Below the pieces are notes generated by a model. The model worked only from the letters and a program-made list of their open reading frames with translations. It did not search any database and had not been told where the DNA came from. The position numbers and the translations under genes are program-made. Of a stretch of 64,000 nucleotides of DNA, positions 18,202-26,247 are shown one piece after another. Positions within the stretch are counted from its first letter, which is position 1, and each line of letters begins with the position of its first letter. The DNA comes from Pseudomonas sp. B21_DOA (GTDB lineage Bacteria; Pseudomonadota; Gammaproteobacteria; Pseudomonadales; Pseudomonadaceae), in NCBI GenBank assembly GCA_030544685.1, contig CP086683.1, forward strand, positions 620,001-684,000, in the 5' to 3' direction.

Positions 18202-19596
18202 TCAGACCGGGAAAATCTTGCCCGGGTTCATGATTCCGTTCGGGTCGAACACTGCCTTGACCGCTTTCATGTACTCGATCTCGGCCGGCGAGCGGCTGTA
18301 GGTCAGGTAATCACGCTTGGTCATACCGACGCCGTGCTCGGCCGAGATCGAGCCGTTGTACTTCTCGACGGTTTCGAACACCCACTTGTTGACGGTGGCG
18401 CACTTGGCGAAGAACTCGTCCTTGCTCAGGTTTTCCGGCTTGAGGATGTTCAGGTGCAGGTTGCCGTCGCCAATGTGACCGAACCAGACGATTTCGAAAT
18501 CCGGGTAGTGCTCGCCAACGATCGCGTCGATCTCGCGCAGGAACGCCGGCACTTTCGAGACGGTCACCGAGATGTCGTTCTTGTAAGGCGTCCAGTGGGA
18601 AATGGTTTCAGAGATGTACTCGCGCAGCTTCCACAAGTTGTGCAGCTGGGTTTCGCTCTGACTCATCACGCCGTCCAGCACCCAGCCCTGCTCGACGCAG
18701 TGTTCGAAGGTTTCCAGCGCGCTGTTGGCCACTTCTTCAGTGGTCGCTTCGAATTCGAGCAGGGCGTAGAACGGGCACTCGGTTTCAAATGGAGCCGGCA
18801 CGTCGCCGCGGCCCATGACCTTGGCCAGGGCCTTGTCGGAGAAGAATTCGAAAGCGGTCAGGTCGAGCTTGCCCTGGAAGGCGTGCAGCACCGGCATGAT
18901 CGAATCGAAATCGGCGGTGCCGAGGACCATCGCCGTGAGGTTTTTCGGCGCGCGATCGAGGCGCATGGTCGCTTCGACGACGAAACCGAGGGTGCCTTCG
19001 GCGCCGATGAATAGCTGACGCAGGTCGTAACCGGTAGCGTTCTTGATCAGGTCCTTGTTCAGCTCGAGCACGTCGCCCTTGCCGGTGACGACTTTCATGC
19101 CGGCCACCCAGTTGCGGGTCATGCCGTAGCGAATCACTTTGATTCCGCCGGCATTGGTGCCGATATTGCCGCCAACCTGGCTGGAACCCGCCGAGGCGAA
19201 GTCGACCGGATAGTACAGGCCGTTTTCTTCGGCGACGTTCTGCAGATGCTCGGTGACCACACCCGGCTGGCACACGGCGGTGCGGTCGGTGAGGTTGACG
19301 TCGAGAATCTGGTTCATGTAATCGAACGAAACCACCACTTCGCCATTGGCCGCCACCGCTGCGGCGGACAGCCCGGTGCGCCCGCCGGACGGCACCAGTG
19401 CGACCTTGTGGGTGTTGGCCCAACGCACCACGGCCTGCACTTGCTCGATGGTCTTGGGAAACACGATGGCGCTCGGCGCCGGGGCGAAATGCTTGGTCCA
19501 ATCCTTGCCGTAGGTGTTCAGGGAGTCGGCGTCGGTGAGGACTTTGCCAGGCTCAACCAGGGTCTTCAGTTCATCAATCAGCGCAGGATTGGTCAT
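18202..19596 (-). CDS. FAD-linked D-2-hydroxyglutarate dehydrogenase
   Basis: Flavoenzyme oxidising D-2-hydroxyglutarate to 2-oxoglutarate and passing electrons to the electron-transfer flavoprotein. The N-terminal FAD-binding domain shows PSGGRTGLSAA and GGNIGTNAGGIKVIRYG; the C-terminal domain shows FGHIGDGNLHLNI and SAEHGVGMTKRDYL, the metal/substrate motifs of this family. About 464 aa from ATG 19596 (MTNPALIDEL); an upstream in-frame ATG at 19626 is less likely. It is divergent from serA. In Pseudomonas, SerA makes D-2-hydroxyglutarate while regenerating NAD+, and this dehydrogenase recycles it, pulling serine synthesis forward. Confidence 0.88.
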   Translation of the reverse strand: MTNPALIDELKTLVEPGKVLTDADSLNTYGKDWTKHFAPAPSAIVFPKTIEQVQAVVRWANTHKVALVPSGGRTGLSAAAVAANGEVVVSFDYMNQILDVNLTDRTAVCQPGVVTEHLQNVAEENGLYYPVDFASAGSSQVGGNIGTNAGGIKVIRYGMTRNWVAGMKVVTGKGDVLELNKDLIKNATGYDLRQLFIGAEGTLGFVVEATMRLDRAPKNLTAMVLGTADFDSIMPVLHAFQGKLDLTAFEFFSDKALAKVMGRGDVPAPFETECPFYALLEFEATTEEVANSALETFEHCVEQGWVLDGVMSQSETQLHNLWKLREYISETISHWTPYKNDISVTVSKVPAFLREIDAIVGEHYPDFEIVWFGHIGDGNLHLNILKPENLSKDEFFAKCATVNKWVFETVEKYNGSISAEHGVGMTKRDYLTYSRSPAEIEYMKAVKAVFDPNGIMNPGKIFPV

Positions 19597-19800
19597 CGAC
19601 AGAACTCTCGAACAATTCATGGTCATCCTGAGAACGCTTCACGTCGCAGGAATGAGTGTTTAGCGGGGTGGCTATGCTAGCATACCGACCCCGCAGGACA
19701 GTGCCCAAGGCCAGATCCGCGGTGACGGCTTTGTTGCCGTGCGGGTCAGCTCCAGGCTGCTCCTCCCTGCCATTTTTCTCCGGGATACAGGTTTACGCAG

Positions 19801-21029
19801 ATGAGCAAGACTTCTCTCGATAAGAGCAAGATCAAGTTCCTTCTTCTCGAAGGCGTCCACCAATCGGCTGTCGACGTCCTCAAGGCGGCGGGCTACACCA
19901 GCATCGAATACCTGACTGGTTCCTTGCCGGAAGCCCAGCTCAAGGAAAAGATCGCTGACGCTCACTTCATCGGCATTCGCTCGCGCACGCAACTGACCGA
20001 AGAGATCTTCGATCACGCGAAGAAACTGGTCGCGGTCGGCTGTTTCTGCATCGGCACCAACCAGGTTGACCTCAGTGCGGCCCGCGAGCGCGGTATCGCC
20101 GTGTTCAACGCGCCGTACTCCAACACCCGCTCCGTAGCGGAACTGGTACTGGCCGAAGCGATCCTGCTGCTGCGCGGCATCCCTGAGAAAATGCCTCCTG
20201 CCACCGTGGTGGCTGGATCAAGTCCGCCGCCAACTCGTTCGAGATCCGTGGCAAGAAGCTGGGCATCGTCGGCTACGGCTCGATCGGCACGCAGCTGTCG
20301 GTGCTGGCTGAAGGCTTGGGCATGCAAGTGTTCTTCTATGACACCGTGACCAAGCTGCCGCTGGGCAACGCTACGCAGGTCAACAACCTGCACGAGCTGC
20401 TGGGCATGTCCGACATCGTCACCCTGCACGTACCGGAAACCGCCGCCACTCAGTGGATGATCGGCGAGAAGGAAATCCGCGCCATCAAGAAGGGCGGCAT
20501 CCTGATCAACGCCGCGCGCGGCACCGTGGTCGAGCTCGACGCCCTGGCGGACGCGATCAAGGACAAGCACCTGATCGGCGCAGCCATCGACGTGTTCCCG
20601 GTGGAACCACGCTCCAACGACGAAGAGTTCGAAAGCCCGTTGCGTGGCCTCGACAACGTGATCCTGACCCCGCACATCGGTGGCTCGACCGCCGAAGCGC
20701 AAGCCAACATCGGTCTGGAAGTGGCAGAGAAACTGGTCAAGTACAGCGACAACGGTACCTCGGTGTCGTCGGTGAACTTCCCGGAAGTGGCCCTGCCGGC
20801 TCACCCTGGCAAGCACCGCCTGCTGCACATCCACGAAAACATCCCGGGTGTGATGAGCGAGATCAACAAGGTCTTTGCCGAAAACGGCATCAACATTTCC
20901 GGTCAGTTCCTGCAGACCAACGAGAAAGTCGGCTATGTGGTGATCGACGTCGACGCCGAATATTCCGAGCTGGCGCAAGAGAAGCTGCAACACGTCAACG
21001 GTACTATCCGTAGTCGGGTGCTTTTCTAA
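19801..21029 (+). CDS. serA: D-3-phosphoglycerate dehydrogenase (frameshifted as sequenced)
   Basis: First enzyme of serine synthesis, oxidising 3-phosphoglycerate with NAD+ (or reducing 2-oxoglutarate in its coupled reaction). Domains: substrate domain (residues 1-105 and 300-325), NAD-binding Rossmann domain with GIVGYGSIGTQLSVLAE, catalytic INAARGTVVE, PHIGGSTAEAQ, and a C-terminal ACT domain (about 335-409) for serine feedback (HENIPGVMSEINKVF). The frame breaks at the A-run 20188-20191; one extra A restores PEKNASCHRGGWIKSA. Corrected length 409 aa. Start ATG 19801, with the D-2-hydroxyglutarate dehydrogenase gene divergent. A broken serA would make a serine auxotroph, so a sequencing error is likely. 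Confidence 0.94.
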
Positions 21030-21030
21030 A

Positions 21031-21112
21031 AGCAGCTACAAGCCGCAAGCTACAAGCGGCAAGTGAAAGCGCTTTGCCGTTACTTGCCGCTTGCAGCTAG
21101 CCACTCGAAGCT
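21031..21112. repeat. GCTACAAGC-type inverted repeat
   Basis: AGCTACAAGCCGCAAGCTAC followed by CTTGCCGCTTGCAGCT in inverted orientation. The same family recurs at 42628-42704. It lies just after the serA stop. Confidence 0.75.
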
Positions 21113-21117
21113 GAATG

Positions 21118-21149
21118 AAAAAGGGAGCCCCGCAGGGCTCCTTTTTATT
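21118..21149. terminator. Bidirectional rho-independent terminator
   Basis: Stem GGAGCCC-CGCA-GGGCTCC flanked by A5 on the left and T5 on the right, so it can stop both serA and the converging DUF4399 gene. Confidence 0.88.
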
Positions 21150-21570
21150 TCACGTTAACCGTGATTTTTTCCGAAACGATCGATGGGTCGAACGGCATGT
21201 GGCCGCTGTCGCCGAGGATCAGTTGCAAGGTGTGCTTGCCCGGGGCCAGTTTGATCGTGGCTTCGGTCTGCGCCTTGCCGAAATGCATGTGGTGGGCGTC
21301 AGTCGGGATCGGCGCGCCTTCGGCCGGCAGGTCGTCGACGTCGATCAGCAGGTGATGGTGGCCGGTGTTCTTGGTGGTGTCACCCGCCGGGGCCAGCGCG
21401 ATGTTCTTGACGCCGAACTTGACCTTGAATTCCTGGGAGACGGTAGCCCCATCCTCGGGAGAAACGATGAACACTTCAGCATCTTTCGGCGCCGGCGTCG
21501 CCGCACTGGCCAGCACCGAAACACCCATCAGCACACCGGCCAACGCTGCACGTGACAAAAAGCTTTTCAT
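21145..21570 (-). CDS. DUF4399 periplasmic protein
   Basis: Small secreted protein (141 aa). Residues 1-23 are a signal peptide ending in a typical ASA/A site (MKSFLSRAALAGVLMG... VLASA). The mature part carries VFIVSPEDGATVSQEF, GHHHLLIDVDDLP and HHMHFGKAQTE, the His-rich core of DUF4399, which suggests metal binding though this is not shown. Start ATG 21570. Convergent with serA across the shared terminator. Confidence 0.8.
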   Translation of the reverse strand: MKSFLSRAALAGVLMGVSVLASAATPAPKDAEVFIVSPEDGATVSQEFKVKFGVKNIALAPAGDTTKNTGHHHLLIDVDDLPAEGAPIPTDAHHMHFGKAQTEATIKLAPGKHTLQLILGDSGHMPFDPSIVSEKITVNVK

Positions 21571-21705
21571 TTTCTTCTCCAGTTTTTCCGTAAAATCCGC
21601 ACGGTCATGACAACTTCATGACCATTCGTTGTCGAAGGCACTCGACAACCATAGCAAAGCGAGCCTGAATCAGAGCGTCGCGATAATGATTTCAAAGGAG
21701 TGACC

Positions 21706-22269
21706 ATGCGCCTGCTGCCTGGCCTGTTCTGCCTGCTACCCCTTCTGAGCCCGCTGGTTCACGCCGAACTGATTGATGACGTCAACGACCGTGGCGAGCT
21801 GCGCATAGCCCTTGAGGCTAATACACCGCCCTTCAATTACAAGGAAGGCGACACCCTCACGGGGTTCGAGGTCGAGCTTGGGCAACTTCTGGCCCAGGAG
21901 CTGGATGTGCGCGCCGACTTCATCGTCACCGACGAGGGCGACCTGCTCCAGGGCGTTGAAAGCGGCAAGTACGACGTCGCGCTCAACCACATAGCACTGA
22001 CACCCGAACTCAAGGATCGTTTCGACTTCAGCGAGCCTTACGGCGAGGTTGATGGGCAGTTGTTGGCGAAGAAGGACGAGACGCCGCGGCCGATGGTGCT
22101 GGTGCAGGCGTTGACCGAAGAGAAGCCGAAAGCGGCAGCGCCGGTCGAGCTGGCGATTCCGTTCCAGAAGGGCAACCCGGCGTTTCAGGCCAGCCTCAAG
22201 AGTGCGCTGGAGAGGATCAAGGCGGATGGGCGATTGGCGGCGTTGTCCGAGAAGTGGTTGAAACCGTAA
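21706..22269 (+). CDS. Short periplasmic substrate-binding (SBP_bac_3-like) protein
   Basis: Secreted protein of 187 aa related to amino-acid-binding proteins of ABC importers. A signal peptide (about residues 1-20, MRLLPGLFCLLPLLSPLVHA) is followed by the standard first lobe: RGELRIALEANTPPFNYKEG, LTGFEVELGQLLAQEL and YDVALNHIALTPELKDRFDFS. The second lobe is very short, going almost directly to the C-terminal helix GRLAALSEKWLKP, so the protein is 50-60 residues shorter than usual. ATG 21706 follows AAAGGAG; a GTG at 21700 overlaps that site. No permease or ATPase gene adjoins it, so a transport role is uncertain. Confidence 0.72.
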   Translation: MRLLPGLFCLLPLLSPLVHAELIDDVNDRGELRIALEANTPPFNYKEGDTLTGFEVELGQLLAQELDVRADFIVTDEGDLLQGVESGKYDVALNHIALTPELKDRFDFSEPYGEVDGQLLAKKDETPRPMVLVQALTEEKPKAAAPVELAIPFQKGNPAFQASLKSALERIKADGRLAALSEKWLKP

Positions 22270-22274
22270 GAGCC

Positions 22275-22447
22275 CCTCACCCTAACCCTCTCCCGGAGGA
22301 GAGGGAACTGATCCGGGGATGCTTTAGAGGTACGCCGACCTGAAACTGCCCTGCCGAATCCATAATCAATAAGGTGTTTCAGGTCGATGGACAACGCCAG
22401 ATACCACGGTCGGCCCCCTCTCCTCCGGGAGAGGGCTGGGGTGAGGG
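22275..22447. repeat. Nested inverted repeat, CCCTCACCCTAACCCTCTCCC family
   Basis: Outer arms at 22275-22305 and 22416-22447 (CCTCACCCTAACCCTCTCCC and its near reverse complement) enclose a second perfect 11-base inverted repeat, CGACCTGAAAC (22336-22346) with GTTTCAGGTCG (22376-22386). Confidence 0.82.
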
Positions 22448-22460
22448 TAACGACTCAGGA

Positions 22461-22946
22461 TCAGTCCAAAGCATCCAGTGCCAGCGCGGCCTGCGGCAAT
22501 TCCAGCTCACTGAAAACCCGAACCCCATGACGCTTGAGCAACGCCGCCGTCACCCCTTCGCCTTTCACCTTGACCCCACTGAACGTACCGTCATAGGTCA
22601 ACAGATTCCCGCAAGAGGGACTGTTGGCCTTGAACACCGCCACGCGAATGCCGTGCTTTTGCACCAGTTCCAGCGCTTGCCGCGCACCCTCGAGAAACTG
22701 CGCACTGACATTCTCGCCTTCGGTGGTGATCACAGCAGCAGTGCCATCGAGCACCTCACCGCCCTGCCCGCCGGGAATCTCCGCCGCCGCTCTCGGCGTC
22801 GGCAAACCACCGGCCACTTCCGGACACAACGGCACCACGCGTCCTTCTTCGATCCATTGCTCAAGCAGATCAAACGGCCCGCTCGCGCCACCGTCATAAC
22901 GCACGCGATGGCCCAACAGGCAGCGGCTGACCAGGATTTTTTCCAT
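22461..22946 (-). CDS. DUF523 family protein
   Basis: Cytosolic protein of 161 aa. Conserved features of DUF523 are visible: KILVSRCLLGHRVRYDGG at the N-terminus, VPLCPEVAGGLPTPR, and AVFKANSPSCGN, three cysteine-containing motifs that may bind a metal or iron-sulfur cluster. Function unknown. Start ATG 22946. It lies three bases after the dioxygenase gene on the same strand, so the two are probably co-transcribed. Confidence 0.83.
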   Translation of the reverse strand: MEKILVSRCLLGHRVRYDGGASGPFDLLEQWIEEGRVVPLCPEVAGGLPTPRAAAEIPGGQGGEVLDGTAAVITTEGENVSAQFLEGARQALELVQKHGIRVAVFKANSPSCGNLLTYDGTFSGVKVKGEGVTAALLKRHGVRVFSELELPQAALALDALD

Positions 22947-22948
22947 GT

Positions 22949-23581
22949 TCAGAACGGCTCGTTGCCACGGCGACGGAACCAGCCGGTCAACGACAGCCGC
23001 TCGCGATGGGCCGGCAATACTTCGTGGGGTACTTCGCCGGAAAGGAATACCACCAGACAGCCGCCGGTAGGCTGTACGTCATGCACGCGCTCGTCACCCA
23101 GATACATGCGCAACTGGCCACCGTCCTCCAGCAGCCATGCGTCATTGAGATAGATCACCGCCGACACCATGCGCCGGTCGTCATCGCGAAAGCGGTCGAC
23201 GTGCTTGAGGTAAAACGCGCCGGGCGGGTACAGGGCGAAATGGCATTCGAAATCCTCAAGCCCAAGAAACAAACCGCGATTGAGTGCCTCGCGAAGACTG
23301 TCCATCAGGCTCAGATAGCGATCAGTGGCCTCGGCCTGGCCCGGGTCGATCCACTGAATGTGATCGCCACGAATGCCCTCGCGAATCTCCGAAAACGGCC
23401 CGCGCCCGACCGCCGCCGGCGCCAGCTCACCCTCGGCTTCACGTTTACGGCACTCGGCCGCCAGCGCCCGGGTCAGATCGGCGGGCAGGAAGATGTTCTG
23501 CTGCGACCAGCCGTGTTCGGCCAGGTCGTCGACAATGCGTAACAGCAGCGGGTGTTCAGAGGATATCGGCATGGCGCGCAT
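22949..23581 (-). CDS. 2-oxoglutarate/Fe(II)-dependent prolyl hydroxylase-like dioxygenase
   Basis: Oxygenase of the prolyl-4-hydroxylase type (about 210 aa). The iron-binding triad HxD...H is seen as His127 and Asp129 in YLKHVDRF and His186 in VPHEVLP; Arg in AHRERLSLTGWF should bind 2-oxoglutarate. A Pseudomonas protein of this type (PPHD) hydroxylates a proline of elongation factor Tu; sequence length and motifs fit, so EF-Tu is a reasonable substrate guess. An alternative start is ATG 23572 (MPISSEHP); neither has a clear ribosome-binding site. Followed closely by the DUF523 gene. Confidence 0.85.
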   Translation of the reverse strand: MRAMPISSEHPLLLRIVDDLAEHGWSQQNIFLPADLTRALAAECRKREAEGELAPAAVGRGPFSEIREGIRGDHIQWIDPGQAEATDRYLSLMDSLREALNRGLFLGLEDFECHFALYPPGAFYLKHVDRFRDDDRRMVSAVIYLNDAWLLEDGGQLRMYLGDERVHDVQPTGGCLVVFLSGEVPHEVLPAHRERLSLTGWFRRRGNEPF

Positions 23582-23689
23582 AGTATGCCGACGGCAACAA
23601 ATCCGACAGAGCCACGCAGCGGCTTGCTACGAATTCTCGACAAGTACCGGCACCGCACGGACAATAGTCCGCTGCTGACAGGAGTCCCT

Positions 23690-24419
23690 ATGCGCCGTTT
23701 GCTTTTTCACTGTTGATGTTCTGCGTATTGCCCGCCTGGGCGGACGGCCACGATCAGTTGTACAAGGTCGCCGGCTGGCCAGAACAACGCGCGCATTTCA
23801 ACGATGCCCTGAGCGCCGCTCAGCAGCGCTATCAGAACAGCCTGCCGCCTGCGGTATTTCAGGCGCTGGTCAACAATAGCAACCAGCGCTTCGCCGCACA
23901 GGCCATGGATCAACGCGCCGAAGCGCAACTGCGGCAGAAACTCGCCGACCCGAAACCGGCGCTGACCTTCTTTCAATCACCATTGGGCAAGAAAATCGTC
24001 GCCGCCGAGTTGCTAGCGACTCGTCGCGATCAACTGGCAAAAATGCCCAGGGCCTGCCAAAAATGCAGGCGAGCGACAGTCGTTTGCTGATCATCGGCCA
24101 TCTCGCTCAGGCACTGCCGGCCCGTGAGGCTGGCGCCGAGGTCAGTCTGGCGATTGCCGGCGTGGCGGCGGACAGTTTGAGTTCGATGATCCCGGGATTG
24201 CTCGGTGGCGGTCAGGCGCAGGGTATGTTGAACGGTCAGCGCCAGCGGCTGATGGATCAGATCGGCGCGGATCTGAACAATACGCTGCTCTACGTTTATC
24301 GCGATTTGTCGGATGAAGAGCTGGAAGAGTTTGCGACGTTTGCCGAGTCGACCGAGGGCAAGGCTTATTACCAGGCGGCGCTGGCGGCGATTCGGGCGGG
24401 GTTGGCGGTCGGCCAATAA
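23690..24419 (+). CDS. DUF2059 periplasmic protein (two frameshifts as sequenced)
   Basis: Secreted protein of unknown function, about 243 aa when corrected. The start is ATG 23690, with AGGAG five bases upstream, giving a signal peptide MRRLLFSLLMFCVLPAWA. This reads into a stop unless one T is added to the run at 23703-23707. A second break at the A-run 24039-24043 is repaired by one A (LAKNAQGLPKMQ). The C-terminal DUF2059 region includes DLSDEELEEFATFAESTEGK. The signal peptide and both halves are only recovered with both corrections. Confidence 0.72.
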
Positions 24420-24441
24420 TCTTCGTCGCCAGATAAGCCGC

Positions 24442-24506
24442 CTTCGCGAGCAAGCTCGCTCCCACAGGGTTTGCATTCCAATGTGGGAGCGAGCTTGCTC
24501 GCGAAG
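24442..24506. repeat. REPIN
   Basis: CTTCGCGAGCAAGCTCGCTC and its reverse complement with a spacer of about 20 bases, between converging genes. Confidence 0.9.
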
Positions 24507-24521
24507 AGGCCGGCACAGCCG

Positions 24522-25468
24522 CTACAGATTCCTGCCCCTGATCCGCTTGCTCAAGAATTCGAAATACTCTTCACGCATCTCCGCCGTCTCATTGGCCAGG
24601 TGATGCCGTGCCTCGGCCAACAGCAGAATCTGCGGGCGGTCGAACTTCCATTTCAATACCTGCAGATTGTGCTGCCAATCGACCGTCATGTCCGCCTGCC
24701 CCTGAATGATCAGCGGCCGTCGCGGGCTTTTTTCGCGTGCTCGACGCGAATGATCCAGCGCGACAGCGCGCCCACCCATTTCGTCGGCAGACGCCTTGGC
24801 TGTAACGGATCGGTCTGCAGAAACGGCAGGAAATCCGGATCGTTGGAGTTCTCGCTGAAGCGTCGCGCCACACCGCGTACAAACGGCCGCAGCAGGTAAT
24901 AACTCAACTGCGACCAGCCCCACGCCCTTGGTCGCACCAATGGCGCCAGCAGAATCACTTGCCCCTGCGCCGGACTGTTCTCGCCATGATTAAGCAGATG
25001 ATCGACGACAATCGCGCCACCGGTGCTCTGCCCGCACAAATGCCACGGCTGCGGCAGCGCGATCGAATGGGCTTCGGCAAACAGCGCTTGCAGCATGTGC
25101 TGATATTCGGCGAAATCGCGAATGCTTGCCCGCGGCCCGCTCGACAGACCATGCCCCGGCAAGTCGCAGGCGATCACGGCGAAATCCTGATCCAGCGCCC
25201 ACTCGATCACATGCCGGTACAGGCCGATGTGATCGTAATAACCGTGGAGCAGAAACAGCGTCGCCTTGACCTTCTCCGGCCACCAGCAATGGCTGACCAG
25301 CTCGTAGCCATCGACTTCGAAACGACCCATGCCGCGCCACACATCGCGCTCGACGAAGTCGGTCTTGTAGAAGCGCTGATAAGCCTTCGCCTCATCCGAT
25401 AACGGCTGCCACTCGGCCAACGGCTTGAGGCTCGCGCGTAAATGATCGGGGTCGAAAGTATCAGGCAT
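24522..25468 (-). CDS. Alpha/beta hydrolase, lysophospholipase/monoacylglycerol lipase type (frameshifted as sequenced)
   Basis: Serine hydrolase of the S33/Hydrolase_4 group, about 315 aa. Motifs: oxyanion region LFLLHGYYDHIG, nucleophile elbow CGQSTGGA, then in the next frame the acid loop LIIQGQADMTVDWQ and catalytic His in ARHHLANE. One A is missing in the run at 24728-24733 (VEHAKK-SPRRPLIIQG). Start ATG 25468. No partner genes indicate a substrate; lysophospholipids or monoacylglycerols are typical. Confidence 0.78.
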
Positions 25469-25566
25469 GCGGGCATTCCAGAGCGGTAAACGGACTTTAT
25501 CGGCCTGCGATATTCATCTGTAGAGACAGACATGGCAAGCTAGCCCGCCTCTGAGGAAGTCAATCC

Positions 25567-26145
25567 ATGCGTTCGCCGTACCGCACCGCACTGTTCGCCA
25601 GCCTGCTCGCGCTGATCTGCGCCGGGGTGCTGTGGGCGGCATATGACTGGTTTCAGGGCCGCTATCTGCGTGCATTCAGCGAGCACACCGCGGTGTTTTC
25701 CGGTGACCCGCTGCGCTTGCCGGGCAACCTCGCCGGGCCGGGCAATATTCGCCTGGTGCACTTCTGGGACCCGGCTTGCCCGTGCAACGTCGGCAATCAA
25801 CAGCACCTGAGCGAGATGGTCGAACAGTTCGGTCCTCGCGGCGTGGAGTTCTTCGCCGTGCAAAAGCCCGGCAGCCACGGCCAGTTGCCCGCCACCCTCG
25901 CCAGCCTGAAAACCATCATCGTCCTGCCCGGCTCCGAACAAATACCCGCCAGTCCCGCCGTGGCGATCTGGGATCGCAGCGGCAAACTTGCATACTTCGG
26001 CCCGTACAGCGAAGGCCTGGCCTGCAACTCGAGCAACAGCTTCATCGAACCGATCCTGCATGCCCTGACCGAGGATCGCCCGGTCAATGCCACGCATACG
26101 CTGGCGGTGGGGTGTTATTGCCCGTGGCCGGCGGATGCGAAGTAA
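25567..26145 (+). CDS. Membrane-anchored thioredoxin-like protein (DUF6436 type)
   Basis: 192-aa protein with an N-terminal transmembrane or signal segment (about residues 8-28) and a thioredoxin-like fold: IRLVHFWDPACPCNVGNQ carries a CPC motif where thioredoxins have CxxC, followed by FFAVQKPG and PASPAVAIWDRSGKLAYFGPY. A CxC pair suggests isomerase-like or metal-related chemistry but is not proof. Start ATG 25567. Just upstream of the acylase gene on the same strand, though a 100-base gap argues for separate promoters. Confidence 0.7.
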   Translation: MRSPYRTALFASLLALICAGVLWAAYDWFQGRYLRAFSEHTAVFSGDPLRLPGNLAGPGNIRLVHFWDPACPCNVGNQQHLSEMVEQFGPRGVEFFAVQKPGSHGQLPATLASLKTIIVLPGSEQIPASPAVAIWDRSGKLAYFGPYSEGLACNSSNSFIEPILHALTEDRPVNATHTLAVGCYCPWPADAK

Positions 26146-26247
26146 GGCATTCCGGACTTTTCAAGGACAGCGCTGCAGCGCACAGATGCTCTGTGCTAAA
26201 TGTTTGCAGCCCGATGGGCGGCCCTCCCGCCTGCACAAGGAGTCACC

